Source: JBHEMK01 sp046262635 (GTDB lineage: Bacteria > Actinomycetota > Thermoleophilia > Gaiellales > Gaiellaceae). From it: 33,797 nt of DNA. The notes beneath the pieces were generated by a model. That model had not been told where the DNA came from, ran no database searches, and worked only from the letters and a program-made list of their open reading frames with translations. The translations under genes were made by a program, and so were the position numbers. Below are positions 13,171-19,889 of this stretch, piece by piece; within the stretch, counting starts at the first letter, position 1, and the number at the start of each line of letters is the position of its first letter. The stretch spans positions 1-33,797 of the forward strand of contig JBHEMK010000147.1 of the NCBI GenBank assembly GCA_046262635.1. Reading direction: 5' to 3'.

Positions 13171-14192
13171 AACCAGCCGCGACGCTTGAAGAAGGCCATC
13201 AGGACGGCAAGGCCGAGCACTTCGGTGCCGAGCCCGAGGCCGATGAAGGCCTCCCACCCGCCGATGTGCCCGACGAGCCAGCCGAAGTTCTGGCCGAAGA
13301 AGCCGGTCAGCCAGCTCAGCGGCAGGAAGACGGTCGCGATGATCGTCAGCTGCTTCATCACGGTGTTCATCCGGTTGGAGACGGTCGACAGGTAGACGTC
13401 CATCGCGCCCGTGAGCAGATCACGGTACGTATCGATCAAGTCGCTGATCCGGATCAAGTGGTCGTACACGTCGCGGAAGTAGCGTTCGTCGCCCTCGGCG
13501 AGCCCCGGTAGGTCGGCAACCCCGCCCATCAGCGACGCGAAGGCGTCCCGCTGCGGCGAGACTGCCTTGCGCATCCCGACGAGCAGACGCTTCATCTGGA
13601 AGATCTCCTGGAGCTGCTGGTCGTCCGCTCGCTGGAAGATCGCGTTCTCGAGCTCGTCGATCCTGTCGTCGAAGTCGGCCAGGATCGGGAAGAAGCTGTC
13701 GGCCAGTCCGTCGACGATCCGGTACAGCAGCAGCGACGGGTGGTCGACCGCGTTGTTGCGCTTCTCGTAGCGCGCCCGGATCTCCGCGAAGGCCGGACAG
13801 TGGTCGCGATGCACCGTGAGGAGGAAGCGCTCGGAGTAGAAACAGTGCACCTCGACAAGCCTGTCCTCGTCCGGCGAGGCGCCGTAGACGACGATGAAGA
13901 CGAAGTCGTCGTAGTCGTCGAACTTCGCCCGCTGGCCGAAGTGCTCGGAGTCCTCGACCGCCAGGGGGTGGAACTTGAAGACGTCCCGGAGAATCTCGTA
14001 GTCGGCGGCCTGCGGCTGGTCGAGGTCGAGCCAGAAGAAGGCGCCGGCTGCAAGGAGTTCCTCGATCGTCCCGCGGTCGAAGTGCACCTCCTTGCTGGCC
14101 CCGTCATGGATGACGTGGCACCTCGAGGGCCGCCCGTCCCCGGACGGAGCGGGCGCGCTCTCGAGCGGCTTGACCCTCTGCCCTTCGGACAC
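13167..14192 (-). CDS. corA: CorA-family divalent cation transporter
   Basis: A Mg2+ (or Co2+/Ni2+/Zn2+) channel of the inner membrane. The 341-residue protein has a large soluble N-terminal domain (FFWLDLDQPQAADYEIL, HPLAVEDSEHFGQRAKFDDYDDFVFIVVY), a long helix with MRKAVSPQRDAFASL and SRMNTVMKQLTIIATVFLPLSWLTG, and two C-terminal membrane segments with a short basic tail (FKRRGWF). The pore signature is GQN at 300-302 in FFGQNFGW, where classic CorA has GMN. This departure may alter selectivity. Start is GTG 14192 with TACGAT six bases upstream. It is convergent with trxB, their stops overlapping within CTAG, and divergent from the zinc-ribbon/PAS gene. Confidence 0.95.
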   Translation of the reverse strand: MSEGQRVKPLESAPAPSGDGRPSRCHVIHDGASKEVHFDRGTIEELLAAGAFFWLDLDQPQAADYEILRDVFKFHPLAVEDSEHFGQRAKFDDYDDFVFIVVYGASPDEDRLVEVHCFYSERFLLTVHRDHCPAFAEIRARYEKRNNAVDHPSLLLYRIVDGLADSFFPILADFDDRIDELENAIFQRADDQQLQEIFQMKRLLVGMRKAVSPQRDAFASLMGGVADLPGLAEGDERYFRDVYDHLIRISDLIDTYRDLLTGAMDVYLSTVSNRMNTVMKQLTIIATVFLPLSWLTGFFGQNFGWLVGHIGGWEAFIGLGLGTEVLGLAVLMAFFKRRGWF

Positions 14193-14198
14193 GCTCCG

Positions 14199-14204
14199 AT
14201 CGTA
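14199..14204 (-). promoter_or_regulatory. Leaderless-type -10 box before corA
   Basis: TACGAT on the minus strand is followed by 6 bases and then GTG at 14192. It is part of a 73-base divergent intergenic region. Confidence 0.5.
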
Positions 14205-14253
14205 CTGCGCCGGGTCCGTACGATCGACGAGTGGCCGCGAGCTCTCGTGAGGC

Positions 14254-14259
14254 TACGCT
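14254..14259 (+). promoter_or_regulatory. Leaderless-type -10 box before the zinc-ribbon/PAS gene
   Basis: TACGCT is followed by 6 bases and then GTG at 14266, with no Shine-Dalgarno between. Confidence 0.5.
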
Positions 14260-14265
14260 GAGACC

Positions 14266-14715
14266 GTGCCGTACTTCATCTGCCCGAACTGCAAGGAGCG
14301 GTCGATCGACAGCGACGGCCGCGAGAGCCTGCTCGACCAGCAGGCGGTCGGCTGTCGTCACTGCGGTTTCGGCTTCCTGTTCGAGCTGATGGACGACTAC
14401 TATCCGGGGCCGACCACCGGCATGGTCGTCTGCGACCGGCAGGGCCGGATCCTGGCGGCTGGCCGTGGAGTCTTCGAGCTCTCCGGCTACCCGGAGGGCG
14501 AGCTGATCGGCGGCGACGTGGTCGAGCGGTTCGGCCTCGCGGGCTTCGAGGAGGAGCGGAACCCCGCGAAGCTCGCGCTCGAATGGGGCGTTCGCCGTCT
14601 TGGCGAACACCTGCAGATCCGCACTCGGTCGGGCCGTGAGAAACCTATCAAGGGCGACTTCTTCCCCGCCTACGACGACGACGGCGGCCTGCTCGTCGCC
14701 CTCACGCCCCGCTGA
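14266..14715 (+). CDS. Zinc-ribbon plus PAS-domain protein (149 aa)
   Basis: The N-terminus MPYFICPNCKERS with a second pair in GCRHCGFGF gives a four-Cys ribbon (C6, C9, C30, C33). A PAS-like domain follows from about residue 45 to the end: PTTGMVVCDRQGRILAAGRG, FELSGYPEGELIGGDVVERF, LQIRTRSGREKPIKGDFFP, DDGGLLVALTPR. The 'GYxxxELiG' piece and the final strand are typical of PAS. There is no kinase, cyclase or helix-turn-helix, so it is a sensor or adaptor that must act on a partner. Start GTG 14266. It is divergent from corA across 73 bases, so a metal-responsive role is possible but unproven. Confidence 0.75.
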   Translation: MPYFICPNCKERSIDSDGRESLLDQQAVGCRHCGFGFLFELMDDYYPGPTTGMVVCDRQGRILAAGRGVFELSGYPEGELIGGDVVERFGLAGFEEERNPAKLALEWGVRRLGEHLQIRTRSGREKPIKGDFFPAYDDDGGLLVALTPR

Positions 14716-14716
14716 C

Positions 14717-14880
14717 TCAGCTGACGATCATGACCGGGCACGGAGCATCCTCCGTCACTCGCCGGCGGTCGAACCGAGCAAGTGGCCGGGCACGAAACGG
14801 CCACGACGGCCCAGGACGACGACGTCGTAGCCACCGGCAGCCGCGAAGCGGAATCCGCGGTTGGGCGCGAGCCTGATCGC
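14717..14880 (-). pseudogene. Universal stress protein (UspA) C-terminal remnant, frameshifted
   Basis: Two minus-strand frames together give a UspA ending: GGYDVVVLGRRGRFVPGHLLGS in one frame (about 14770-14835), then RRVTEDAPCPVMIVS and a stop in another (14717-14764). The family pattern is G.DlivlGrRGrg....llGSv...v...apcPVlvv. The shift is at about 14760-14775. No N-terminal half is visible upstream, where yqgE occupies the other strand. The ATP-binding G.RG...GS elements survive in part. This relic fills most of the gap between the zinc-ribbon/PAS gene and yqgE. Confidence 0.65.
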
Positions 14881-14925
14881 GCTTGCAGCCGTCGCAGTCT
14901 CTCGATCGATGCCCAGAATGTGCCT

Positions 14926-15465
14926 GTGAACACGCTTCAGGGCCAGCTCCTGATCGCATCGCCGTCTCTCCTCGACCCGAACTTCCGGCGGACGGTGATC
15001 CTCGTGACCGAGCACGGGGAGCGTGGCGCCGCGGGGCTCGTGCTCAACCGGCCCTCCGAGACCGCGGTCGAGGACGCGGTGCCGCAGCTCGATTGGGTCA
15101 CCGTCCCTGGGGAGCCCGTCTACGTGGGTGGACCCGTGGAGCAGAACGCCGTGCTCGTCCTGGCGGAGTTCGACAATCCCTCGGAGTCGCCCGTCCAGGT
15201 CTTCGCCGACCTCGGCTTCCTGGCGCTCGAGGAAGACGCGGAGGCGGCCGTCGTGCGCCGACGGCGGGTGTTCGCCGGCTATGCCGGCTGGGGCGAGGGC
15301 CAGCTCGAGTCGGAGCTCGCGCGGGACGACTGGATCGTGGAGTCGGCCGTACCAGACGATGTCTTTGCTGACGACCCGTACGGGCTCTGGCGCAGCGTCC
15401 TCCGTCGCAAGGGTGGTGTGTTCGAGCTCGTCTCGCGGATACCGGACGACCCCTCAGTGAACTAG
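14926..15465 (+). CDS. yqgE: YqgE/AlgH family protein (DUF179)
   Basis: A conserved bacterial protein of unknown biochemical role. The core is present from the start: LQGQLLIASPSLLDPNFRRT, VILVTEHGERGAAGLVLNRP, PVYVGGPVEQNAVLVL, FAGYAGWGEGQLESELARDDWIV, then DPYGLWRSVLRRKGG. At 179 residues it fits the family (about 180-190). I chose GTG 14926, which gives the usual short lead into LQGQLLIA; GTG 14920 is equally possible, and the longer open frame upstream is the reflection of the UspA remnant. The next gene starts three bases after its stop, so the two form an operon. No -10 box at 6-9 bases is seen here. Confidence 0.92.
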   Translation: MNTLQGQLLIASPSLLDPNFRRTVILVTEHGERGAAGLVLNRPSETAVEDAVPQLDWVTVPGEPVYVGGPVEQNAVLVLAEFDNPSESPVQVFADLGFLALEEDAEAAVVRRRRVFAGYAGWGEGQLESELARDDWIVESAVPDDVFADDPYGLWRSVLRRKGGVFELVSRIPDDPSVN

Positions 15466-15467
15466 TT

Positions 15468-15857
15468 GTGCCGCGCCGCAACCAGCGGCGGCAGCCCGCC
15501 GTTGCACGAATGGTGTCCGCCGCGGTTTTCGTCCTGCACAACCTCGGGCCGCTCTGGCTCGTCGGCATGTGGGCGGCCTCGGTCCGCTGGGTGCTGATCG
15601 ACGCGCGCGCCCGGCTCGCGAGCCGAAGCGGAATCCGCGTTGCAGTCTGGGCGGCCGCCCTCCTCCCTCTTGTCGGCGTCGCGCTCTGGGCCTGCGCGAG
15701 GCCTGCCCAGACCCGGCTGGAGCGACGCGAGCGGCGGCTGCGGCTGCTGCTCCGGCTGATGTCGTCGCCGCCGCTCGCCCGCGAGCCGGAGACCCCCGCT
15801 CCGCCGGCAACCGAGGATCATCTCCGGCTTGGCCGCTTAGCGGTCGCAGAGACCTAG
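15468..15857 (+). CDS. Two-segment membrane protein of unknown function (129 aa)
   Basis: Two hydrophobic stretches (VSAAVFVLHNLGPLWLVGMWA, about 16-37, and VAVWAAALLPLVGVALWACA, about 58-77) are followed by a very basic helix (RLERRERRLRLLLRLM) and a Pro-rich tail. Start GTG 15468 lies three bases after the yqgE stop; ATG 15510 would also keep both membrane segments. The location suggests cotranscription with yqgE. No family is recognised. The stop is 9 bases from the convergent nth stop, with a weak hairpin (GGCCGC-TTA-GCGGTC) at 15830-15844 just before the end. Confidence 0.65.
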   Translation: MPRRNQRRQPAVARMVSAAVFVLHNLGPLWLVGMWAASVRWVLIDARARLASRSGIRVAVWAAALLPLVGVALWACARPAQTRLERRERRLRLLLRLMSSPPLAREPETPAPPATEDHLRLGRLAVAET

Positions 15858-15865
15858 CTGCCGCC

Positions 15866-16534
15866 TCAGACCCGCCTGGACGGACAAAGGTCGATCAGCA
15901 CACACTCCTTGCACAGAGGCTTGCGGGCGCTGCAGACCCGCCGGCCGTGCCAGATCAGCAGGTGAGGGAACCGCGCCCAGTCGGCTCGGGGCACGAGTTC
16001 GGCGAGGTCGCGCTCGATCCTGACCGGATCCTCGTGGCGGGTGAGTCCGAGCCGCTGCGAGAGGCGGCGCACGTGTGTATCGACGACGATCCCCTGCGCC
16101 TCGCCGAGCTCGGCGGCGACGACGTTGGCAGTCTTGCGCGCAACCCCGGGTAACCGCGTGAGCTCGTCGATCGTACGCGGCACCTCTCCGTCGAACTGCT
16201 CGAGGATCATCGCCATCGCTCCGCGCAGCGACTTCGCCTTCTGCCGGAAGAAGCCGGTGGCGAAGATGTCCTGCTCGAGCTCCTCCTGCGGCGCGGCGAG
16301 GTAGTCCTCCGGCCGGCGGTACTTGACGAAGAGCTTCTCCGTGACCCGGTTGACGTTCACGTCGGTCGTCTGCGCGGAGAGCAGCACCGAGACGAGCAGC
16401 TCGAGTGGATCGCGAAAGCGCAGCGCGATCGTGGCGTCGGGATGCGCGGCTGCGAGCCGTTGGATGATGGGGCGAATCCGGGCGCTCTTGGGCCCGACGC
16501 GCTTGCGCGCCTCGCGCACGTACGACTGCGCCAT
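15866..16534 (-). CDS. nth: Endonuclease III (DNA glycosylase/AP lyase)
   Basis: A base-excision-repair enzyme that removes oxidised pyrimidines and cleaves the abasic site. The 222-residue protein shows LLSAQTTDVNVNRVT, the helix-hairpin-helix LPGVARKTA at 128-136 with catalytic Lys134, catalytic Asp152 in VVDTHVRRLSQRLGL, and the 4Fe-4S loop C201-x6-C208-x2-C211-x5-C217 near the end. All key residues are intact. The start ATG 16534 overlaps the addA stop (ATGA), so it is the last gene of the addB-addA-nth operon. This ties base repair to double-strand-break processing. Confidence 0.97.
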   Translation of the reverse strand: MAQSYVREARKRVGPKSARIRPIIQRLAAAHPDATIALRFRDPLELLVSVLLSAQTTDVNVNRVTEKLFVKYRRPEDYLAAPQEELEQDIFATGFFRQKAKSLRGAMAMILEQFDGEVPRTIDELTRLPGVARKTANVVAAELGEAQGIVVDTHVRRLSQRLGLTRHEDPVRIERDLAELVPRADWARFPHLLIWHGRRVCSARKPLCKECVLIDLCPSRRV

Positions 16535-19500
16535 CAGAGCGGCGCGGGCGCTTCCCAGGGGCCGCCGTCAAGGAGCCGCGGACCGGCGCACACCAGGTCG
16601 AGCGCCGGGCAACCTGAGCAGTTCCATTCGCTTGGTGTCGGCCGGAAGTCGCCAGCGTGGATCTGAGCGATCGCAGCCGACAGCTCGGCTTCGAGCTCCG
16701 GCACCCCCTCGCGCGAGAACGAGGTCGCGACGAGGGCTTCGGGCCGCTCGAGAAAGTGATACACGACCTCGACCTCGCCGGCGCCGGCCCGGAATGAGGC
16801 GAGTGCGTAGACGAGCCGTTGCAACGCGTAGTCCGCCTCGACGATCTCCTCGGGCGTCCGCTCCGCCACAGAGTTGGTCTTGTAGTCGACGACGAGCGCG
16901 TGGCCCTCCTTGAGGTTGAAGGCGTCGAGGAAGCCATGGAGCAGGACGCCGTCGTGCTCGAACGTGAAGTGCTGCTCCTTCCGCGTGCCGGGCAGCGAGG
17001 CGATCCGGAGCGCCAGCTCGGAGTCGCAGTAGGCGGCGGTCAGTGAGCGGATTCGCTCCAGTTCCTCGTCGGTGACCTCCGGGTAGCGAAGGCGCACCTG
17101 CTCGACGTCGGGCAAACGCGGATCAGCAAGGTCGACCTGCTCGAGCAACTTGTGGACGGCGTCGCCGATCTCGGTGGCAGCGAGACCCCCGCCCTCGCCG
17201 CCGCCGCGGGTCGCGGGCCGCTCCCGCAAGCCGGCGACCCGCATCGCGTAGTACTTGTACGAGCAGCTCTCGAACTGGGCCAGCGCCGTGAACGAGAGGC
17301 GACGGACGCGGTGAAGCGGCGGCAGGCCCTGCTCCTCGAGCGGCGGCAGCGCAGGCACGACCAAGGGAGGTCCCGCTGCCGACAGGTCGGCGAAGAGCTC
17401 GAGCTGGCCGCCGCTCGAAGGGGAGTCACCCGCAGGCTCCTCGACCGGCTCCACGGTGAAGCCGTGGAGCCGGAGCAAGAGATGCGCATCGCCGCGCGCG
17501 AGCTCGATCGCGCTCGTTCGGGCCGCCTGGAGCTCCTCGTCCGCCTGCAGACGTCCAAGCACCCAGCCGATGGGGGTGGCGGCGTCTCCGGCCGCCTCCC
17601 CGAGCGCACCCGAGACGATCAGCCGGTCGACTGCGCGCGTCATCGCCACGTAGTAGAGACGGAGCTTCTCGGCCTCCGCCTCGGCTTTGCGCGCCTCGCG
17701 CACCTCTTCCCAGCCGAAAGCTCCGCGGCGCCTGCTCGTGACCGGATCGACAACGCGAAACCCGAACCGGCCGTCCGCGAGTGCGAGGATCTCATCGGCC
17801 GGCGGCGGCGCCCTGTCGCGGCCCGCATCCGCGACGATCACGACCTTGAACTCCAGCCCCTTCGCCGCATGGATCGTCAGCAGCCGCACGGCGTCCGCAC
17901 CCTCCTCCTCGGCGACAGCGTCACGCTCGCTCGATCCGAGGGCCTCCTGCTCGGCGACGAAGTGGACGAAGCCCTCGATGTCGGTGCCCCGGAGCTCCTC
18001 GTACGAGCGCGCGAGCCGTGCGAGCTTGCGCATGTTCGCGTACCGCCGCCGGCCGTCCCACTGAGCCAGCACGGCGAGGTCGTAGTCGTGCTCGGTGACG
18101 ACCCGCTCCAAGAGCTGTTCGAGTGACAACCGGTTCGACGCCGTCGTGAGCCGCTCGAAGCGCTGGCGGAACGCGAGCATCAGCCGCGCGTCGTCGGCCG
18201 AGAGTCCGGCCGGCAAGTTCCTCTCGAGCCCGACGAAGAGCGGCCGCTTCGACGCCGCACGGCGCAGCAGCACGAGCGCGTCGTTCGAGACGCCGACGAA
18301 CGGGGACGCGAGAACGCTCAGCAGCGCGACGTCGTCATACCGGTTGTGCAGGAGTCGAAGGTACATCAGCAGGTCGACCACCTGCTGCTGGCCGAAGTAG
18401 CCGCGGCCGGTGGCGCGGTAGGTCGGCAGCCCGGCACGGCGCAACTCCTCCTCGTACCACTCGGCGTCGGTTCCTGCCGCGAAGAGGAGAACGATCTCCC
18501 CGGCGGTCGCTGCGCCGGAATCGACGAGCTCCCTGACGCGCCCCGCGATATGCCTCGCCTCCGCGCGGCGCCAGTGGATGCCCGTGTCGTTGTAGCTCCC
18601 CTTGTCGGTGACGAGCAGTTCGACCGGATGGCCGAAAACCGGATCCGGGAACTCTCCGGAAGCTGCGAGCGGCTGGTACTCGTCGCCGAAGTGGGCGCCG
18701 AAGAGCTCGTTGACCGCCGCGAGAACCTCCGGACGGGAACGGTAGTTGCGCGTGAGCGGCAGCAACTGCGCGGCGCGGGCGCGGCGCTCGCGGAAGACGC
18801 TGACGTCGGCGTGGCGGAACCCGTAGATCGATTGGAATTCGTCGCCGACAAAAAAGAGCTCCTTGTCGCTCGGCCCGCCTGCAAGCAAATCCACGAGTTC
18901 GCATTGGAGCCGGTTCGTGTCCTGGAACTCGTCGACCATGATCGAGCGGAAGCGCAGCTGCTCGCGCTCGCGGATGAGCTCGTTGTCGCGCAGAAGGTCG
19001 CGGGCCGCGAGTTGGAGATCCTCGAAGTCGACCGCCGACTCCGCGCGCTTCGCAGCGGAGTAAGCCTCGGCGAAGCGGGTCAGGAGCTCCTGGAGCTGCG
19101 CGCGGTCATCGGCGGCAAGACGGTCGAGCGCCGCCTGTTCGACCCGCCGCCGGGCCTCCTCGTAGGTGGCTGCCCGCTCACCGCGGGCCCTGAAGTTCGA
19201 GAGGTCGAGCAGTCGCTCCGGCCGGCGGTCCTCAGCGAGCAGGTCCGCGAGCCCGGCTGCCCGGATCCGCTGCGAGTCGGTCGCCGAGGCATCCTCGACC
19301 AGGCACCGCGCAGCCTGGCAGAGCTCTTCGAGCGGTTGGGTGAGATCAGGCGGCTCGGCGAGCTCGAGCACGAGATCGCGGCCGGCCGAGCGCAGCGTCT
19401 CGTAGACGCCGGTCAGCATTCGCCGCAGGCCGACGGCACCGTAGGTTGCGAGCAGCCTCAGCCGTTCGGGTTCGTCGTTCGCGCAGAACTCGGCCAGCGC

Positions 19501-19884
19501 GTCGTCGAACGCCTCGGCCCGCAGCACGGCGCCCTGCGACTCGTCCAGCTCGCGGAAGCGCGGGTCGAGCCCCGCTGCGAACGGGTACGCCTTCAGCAGC
19601 CGGTTGCAGAAGCCGTGAACCGTCGAGACCCAGGCTCCGTCGAGCTCGCGCGCAAGATCGTGGCGGCCACGCCCTGCGAGGCCAGCTCTGATGCGCGAGC
19701 GCAGCTCCCCGGCGGCCTTCCGCGTATACGTCATCACGAGGATCGAGTCGACGTCGAGCCCGCGGTCACAGGCCGCGCGGACGAAGCGCTCGACGAGCAC
19801 GGCCGTCTTCCCCGTCCCGGCTCCAGCCGAGACGAAGACCTCGCCCGTTGCCTCGACCGCTGCCTGCTGCTGCTCGTTCAGCAC
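16534..19884 (-). CDS. addA: AddA-type UvrD helicase-nuclease subunit
   Basis: A large ATP-driven 3'-5' helicase with a C-terminal RecB-like nuclease, processing double-strand breaks with AddB. The start region LNEQQQAAVEATGEVFVSAG leads into Walker A AGAGTGKT, then VMTYTRKAAGELRSRI, Walker B VDEFQDTN, FVGDEFQSIYGFRHAD, LLTIHAAKGLEFKVV and YVAMTRAVDRLIV. The nuclease part has HGFLDAFNLKEG and VVDYKTNS. Four Cys (one in QFESCSYKYY, three in NCSGCPALDLVC) look like a 4Fe-4S clamp. I chose GTG 19884, 5 bases after the addB stop and matching the usual LNxEQ start; ATG 19941 would add 19 residues and overlap addB by 52 bases. nth overlaps its stop. Confidence 0.92.
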   Translation of the reverse strand: MLNEQQQAAVEATGEVFVSAGAGTGKTAVLVERFVRAACDRGLDVDSILVMTYTRKAAGELRSRIRAGLAGRGRHDLARELDGAWVSTVHGFCNRLLKAYPFAAGLDPRFRELDESQGAVLRAEAFDDALAEFCANDEPERLRLLATYGAVGLRRMLTGVYETLRSAGRDLVLELAEPPDLTQPLEELCQAARCLVEDASATDSQRIRAAGLADLLAEDRRPERLLDLSNFRARGERAATYEEARRRVEQAALDRLAADDRAQLQELLTRFAEAYSAAKRAESAVDFEDLQLAARDLLRDNELIREREQLRFRSIMVDEFQDTNRLQCELVDLLAGGPSDKELFFVGDEFQSIYGFRHADVSVFRERRARAAQLLPLTRNYRSRPEVLAAVNELFGAHFGDEYQPLAASGEFPDPVFGHPVELLVTDKGSYNDTGIHWRRAEARHIAGRVRELVDSGAATAGEIVLLFAAGTDAEWYEEELRRAGLPTYRATGRGYFGQQQVVDLLMYLRLLHNRYDDVALLSVLASPFVGVSNDALVLLRRAASKRPLFVGLERNLPAGLSADDARLMLAFRQRFERLTTASNRLSLEQLLERVVTEHDYDLAVLAQWDGRRRYANMRKLARLARSYEELRGTDIEGFVHFVAEQEALGSSERDAVAEEEGADAVRLLTIHAAKGLEFKVVIVADAGRDRAPPPADEILALADGRFGFRVVDPVTSRRRGAFGWEEVREARKAEAEAEKLRLYYVAMTRAVDRLIVSGALGEAAGDAATPIGWVLGRLQADEELQAARTSAIELARGDAHLLLRLHGFTVEPVEEPAGDSPSSGGQLELFADLSAAGPPLVVPALPPLEEQGLPPLHRVRRLSFTALAQFESCSYKYYAMRVAGLRERPATRGGGEGGGLAATEIGDAVHKLLEQVDLADPRLPDVEQVRLRYPEVTDEELERIRSLTAAYCDSELALRIASLPGTRKEQHFTFEHDGVLLHGFLDAFNLKEGHALVVDYKTNSVAERTPEEIVEADYALQRLVYALASFRAGAGEVEVVYHFLERPEALVATSFSREGVPELEAELSAAIAQIHAGDFRPTPSEWNCSGCPALDLVCAGPRLLDGGPWEAPAPL

Positions 19885-19889
19885 TGTCG

